Shown here in pieces: positions 6,318 through 8,763 of a stretch of DNA of 8,763 bases. The notes under the pieces are model-generated. The model saw only the letters and a list, made by a program, of their open reading frames with translations. It was not told the DNA's origin and did not search any database. The translations under genes and the position numbers were made by a program. This stretch comes from JBFHNV01 sp965365655 (GTDB lineage: Bacteria; Pseudomonadota; Gammaproteobacteria; HK1): NCBI GenBank assembly GCA_965365655.1, contig CBDUCN010000228.1, positions 1-8,763 on the forward strand, written 5' to 3'. Positions within the stretch are counted from its first letter, which is position 1. Every line of letters starts with the position of its first letter.

Positions 6318-7778
6318 TCAGGCCGCCCGTCCCGGGGTGAGCGCCGCGCGGGCGCGTGCCACGCGCTCAGCGGTCACCCGCGTCTCTCCAGCCGCTTCCG
6401 CGGATCGCTCCACCGCGTCGCGCAGCCGCCTGGCCGCCGAGATGCGGGTGAGCACCGGGAAGGTCTCGATCTGGCGGTCCAGCGCCGCCTTCGCGTCGTC
6501 GTCCCACGCGAGGCCGCGCTCGGCGCGCGCCGGCGTCGCGTCCACGCGGTCGAGCTCGGTGCCGAGCGGCAGGATGTGGAACAGCGCGTCGAACAGCGCG
6601 TTGCACACCTCCTGCAGCACGTAGGTCGCGCCCGAGTAGCCCATGAACGGCGTGCCGGTGTGGCGGCGGATCACGGTGCCGGGGAACGACGCCGGCACCC
6701 AGGTCGCCTTGCTGCCGATCTCGGCGAGGTACATGCGCTCGTTGCAGCTGCCGAACAGCACCAGCGGCGTGCGCTCGTGCACGGACTGGCGCACCGCGTC
6801 GTTGTCGGGCTTGCTGCCGGCGGTGCGCGGGTACGCGAACGTGCAGGTGAAGCCCAGCTCGCTCTCGAGGAAGTTGCGAAGCCCCCGCGTGTAGGTCTCG
6901 CTCGCGACGACGCCGAAGGTCGCGGTGCCGAAGAAGTCCTGGGTCACGGAGCGCCACAGGTCCCACACCGGCTTCAGCGTGGTGTGCTTCTCGCTGTCGA
7001 TGAACGGCTCCGGGTCCAGGCCCAGCAGCTCGCCCAGCGTGCGCAGGAACTTCGTCGTGCTCTCGAGCCCGATCGGCGCCTGCAGGTACGGGCGCTCCAG
7101 CGATTCGCACAGCGCGCGGCCGAACTCGCGGTACATGCACACGTTGACGTCGGCGTCCACCAGCCGCGGCACGTCGTCGAGGTGCGCGGCGAGCGGGAAC
7201 ACGAGGTTCACCTCGGCGCCGATGCCCTCGACGAGGCGGCGGATCTCGGCGAGATCCGACGGCGTGTTGAAGGTGCCGTAGCAGGGCCCGATGATGTTCA
7301 CGCGCGGCGGCTCGCCGTCGGCGCGCGCGCGCGGCTTCGGCGCCTTCCTGCGCCCCTTCGTGCCGAACTCGGTCCACAGCCAGTTCAGCGCGCGATCCGC
7401 GCTCTGCCACTGGTCCTCGTCGATGGTGCGCGGCAGGAAGCGCCGGATGCCCGTGCCCTCCGGCGTCACGCCGCCGCCGATCATCTCGGCGATGGATCCG
7501 GTGACGACCACCGCCGGGCGCCCGGGGTCCAGCGCCTCGTGCGCGCGGCGCATCGCGCCCTCGGTGCCGTGCTGGCCCAGCTCGTCCTCGGACAGCCCGG
7601 TCACGACGATCGGCAGCTCGTGCGGCGGCAGCCCGTCGGTGTAGTGCAGCACCGAGGTCACCGGCAGGTTCTCGCAGCCCACCGGGCCGTCGATGATCAC
7701 CTGCAGCCCCTTCACCGCGGTGAACACGTACACCGCGCCCCAGTAGCCGCCCGCGCGATCGTGATCGAGCACCAGCAT
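6318..7778 (-). CDS. bchZ: Chlorophyllide a reductase subunit Z
   Basis: The 486-residue product forms, with BchY, the nitrogenase-like catalytic component of chlorophyllide a reductase. With electrons from the BchX iron protein this enzyme reduces ring B of chlorophyllide a to a bacteriochlorin, the committing step to bacteriochlorophyll a. The N-terminus MLVLDHDRAGGYWGAVYVFT is the family signature. Cys35 in GPVGCENLP is at the position known to supply a ligand to the 4Fe-4S cluster shared with BchY. Other conserved blocks are TGSIAEMIGGGVTPEGT (93-109), FLPRTIDEDQWQSADRA (114-130) and IGPCYGTFNTPSDL (163-176). The length is normal for the family (about 490). The ATG shares one base with the bchY stop (TGATG), with GGAGG at 7789-7793, so translation is coupled. 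The frame stays open far upstream of this ATG, but that stretch is the bchY shadow. Confidence 0.98.
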   Translation of the reverse strand: MLVLDHDRAGGYWGAVYVFTAVKGLQVIIDGPVGCENLPVTSVLHYTDGLPPHELPIVVTGLSEDELGQHGTEGAMRRAHEALDPGRPAVVVTGSIAEMIGGGVTPEGTGIRRFLPRTIDEDQWQSADRALNWLWTEFGTKGRRKAPKPRARADGEPPRVNIIGPCYGTFNTPSDLAEIRRLVEGIGAEVNLVFPLAAHLDDVPRLVDADVNVCMYREFGRALCESLERPYLQAPIGLESTTKFLRTLGELLGLDPEPFIDSEKHTTLKPVWDLWRSVTQDFFGTATFGVVASETYTRGLRNFLESELGFTCTFAYPRTAGSKPDNDAVRQSVHERTPLVLFGSCNERMYLAEIGSKATWVPASFPGTVIRRHTGTPFMGYSGATYVLQEVCNALFDALFHILPLGTELDRVDATPARAERGLAWDDDAKAALDRQIETFPVLTRISAARRLRDAVERSAEAAGETRVTAERVARARAALTPGRAA

Positions 7779-8763
7779 CAGGCGAGCGCCTCCGCGCGCG
7801 CGGGGCGGCGCTCCCACACGCCCGCGGTGTCGCCGTGGCCGACGCCCTCGAAGAACGCGTGCATGCGGTCGAAGCGCGCCTGGCCGGCCATCGCCGCGTT
7901 CACGACCTGCGCGAGCGAGCCGGCGCCGGCCGGCCCCATCAGCGGGCGCGCCGAGATCAGGTTCGTGAAGTACAGCGCCGGCGTCGCCGACTCCTTGGCC
8001 TTCTGCACCACCGGCGTGGTGCCGATCGCGAGGTCCGGGCGGAACTCGGCCATCGCGGCGAGGTCGCGCTCGAGCGACGCGCGGAACTCGACGTGCACGC
8101 CGCGCGCCTGCAGCCACTCGCGGTCCGGGTCGGACCACGGCGTGCGCGGGCACGCGGTGCCGACGTAGCGCACGTCCGCGCCGCTCTCGCACAGCACGCG
8201 CGCGACCAGCAGCTCGGAGCCCTCGTAGCCGGACAGCGTGATGCGCCCCTTCACCGGCATCGCCGACAGCGCGCCGCGGATCGCGGGCAGCAGCGCCTGC
8301 TTCGCGGCGTCGCGCTTCGCGTGCGGCACGTTGCATGCGTCCGCGACCGCGTCCAGCCACGCGGCGGTGCCGTCGCAGCCGACCGGCGCCGACGGCAGCA
8401 CGGCGCGACCGGCGGCGCGGAACTCGCGCACCGACGCGGTGTAGAACGGGTGGATCGCGGCCACCGCCGCGCAGTCCAGCGCCGCGTACAGCTCGCGCCA
8501 CTCGCGGGTCGGCACCGCCGGCCCGGCGGCGAGGCCCATCGGCTCGAGCATCGCGCCGATGGTCACCGGGTCCACCGGGAACATCTCGCCGAGCAGCGTC
8601 ACGGTGGGCCGCTCGGCGGGCCCGTCGCGCGGCGCGAGCACCGGCCCCTGCTCGGCCTCGGCACGCGCGTACGCGAGCATCGCGCCGGCGAGCACGTCCT
8701 TCGCCTCGGCGTGCGTCGGCACGCCGAAGCCCGGCACGTCGATGCCGATGATGCGCACGCCGT
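7778..8763 (-). CDS. bchY: Chlorophyllide a reductase subunit Y (5' end truncated by window)
   Basis: This is the C-terminal 327 residues of a protein that is normally about 500 long; the gene runs past the right edge. It pairs with BchZ in the nitrogenase-like catalytic component of chlorophyllide a reductase. Recognisable blocks are RIIGIDVPGFGVPTHAEAKD near the cut edge, TVTLLGEMFPVDPVTI, ITLSGYEGSELLVARVL, and near the end TPVVQKAKESATPALYFTNL followed by ISARPLMGPAGAGS. The cluster-binding Cys residues of the N-terminal part are outside the window and cannot be checked. A GTG at 8758 is only an internal Val codon, because the frame and the family similarity continue upstream of it. Its TGA overlaps the bchZ start by one base. 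Confidence 0.97.
   Translation of the reverse strand, partial: GVRIIGIDVPGFGVPTHAEAKDVLAGAMLAYARAEAEQGPVLAPRDGPAERPTVTLLGEMFPVDPVTIGAMLEPMGLAAGPAVPTREWRELYAALDCAAVAAIHPFYTASVREFRAAGRAVLPSAPVGCDGTAAWLDAVADACNVPHAKRDAAKQALLPAIRGALSAMPVKGRITLSGYEGSELLVARVLCESGADVRYVGTACPRTPWSDPDREWLQARGVHVEFRASLERDLAAMAEFRPDLAIGTTPVVQKAKESATPALYFTNLISARPLMGPAGAGSLAQVVNAAMAGQARFDRMHAFFEGVGHGDTAGVWERRPARAEALA

Noticed and set aside
6576..8168. Plus-strand open frame of 530 codons opposite bchZ and bchY
   Set aside because: It spans the junction of two recognised genes, and its sequence has no family resemblance.
7779..8501. Extended N-terminus of bchZ from an upstream in-frame start at 8501
   Set aside because: The extra residues are Arg/Ala-rich and are the out-of-frame reading of bchY. 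The family signature begins exactly at the ATG at 7778.
8756..8758. GTG near the right edge as the bchY start
   Set aside because: BchY is about 500 residues long, and the frame with family-like residues continues past this codon to the window edge.

Overview
This window is part of the photosynthesis gene cluster of an anoxygenic phototroph of the purple-bacterial (type II reaction centre) kind. All ten genes I can support lie on the minus strand, so transcription runs from the right edge to the left edge. In that direction they are bchY (5' end cut off by the window), bchZ, a pufQ-like gene, pufB, pufA, pufL, pufM, pufC, a small secreted protein of unknown function, and a GNAT/nitrilase fusion protein (3' end cut off).

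The bchYZ-pufQBALMC order is the classical purple-bacterial superoperon layout. bchY and bchZ encode the catalytic component of chlorophyllide a reductase, which makes the bacteriochlorin ring. The PufQ-like protein is linked to bacteriochlorophyll supply. PufB and PufA form the LH1 antenna ring, PufL and PufM the reaction centre core, and PufC the four-haem periplasmic electron donor to the special pair. Pigment synthesis and the apoproteins that bind it are therefore expressed from one transcription direction. Tight junctions support co-expression: bchY/bchZ overlap as TGATG, pufM/pufC overlap as ATGA, and the Shine-Dalgarno sequence of pufA contains the pufB stop codon.

The non-coding parts hold clear secondary structure. 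A strong stem-loop lies between pufA and pufL (5309-5352). Five consecutive possible stem-loops, one a perfect 22-base palindrome, fill the pufQ-pufB gap. A 19-base inverted repeat and a phased 12-base direct repeat lie between bchZ and pufQ. These are the best candidates for control of expression or differential mRNA stability.

The DNA is very GC-rich, and third codon positions are nearly all G or C. This leaves long open frames on the opposite strand that I treat as shadows. The organism is a bacteriochlorophyll-a phototroph with a cytochrome-bearing reaction centre. The window alone does not decide between a high-GC proteobacterium and one of the non-proteobacterial lineages reported to carry such clusters (Gemmatimonadota, Myxococcota). 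I see no CRISPR array, mobile element, tRNA, rRNA or sign of a wholly new system. The least explained items are the long C-terminal tail of PufB, the orphan secreted four-cysteine protein after pufC, and the structured leaders.
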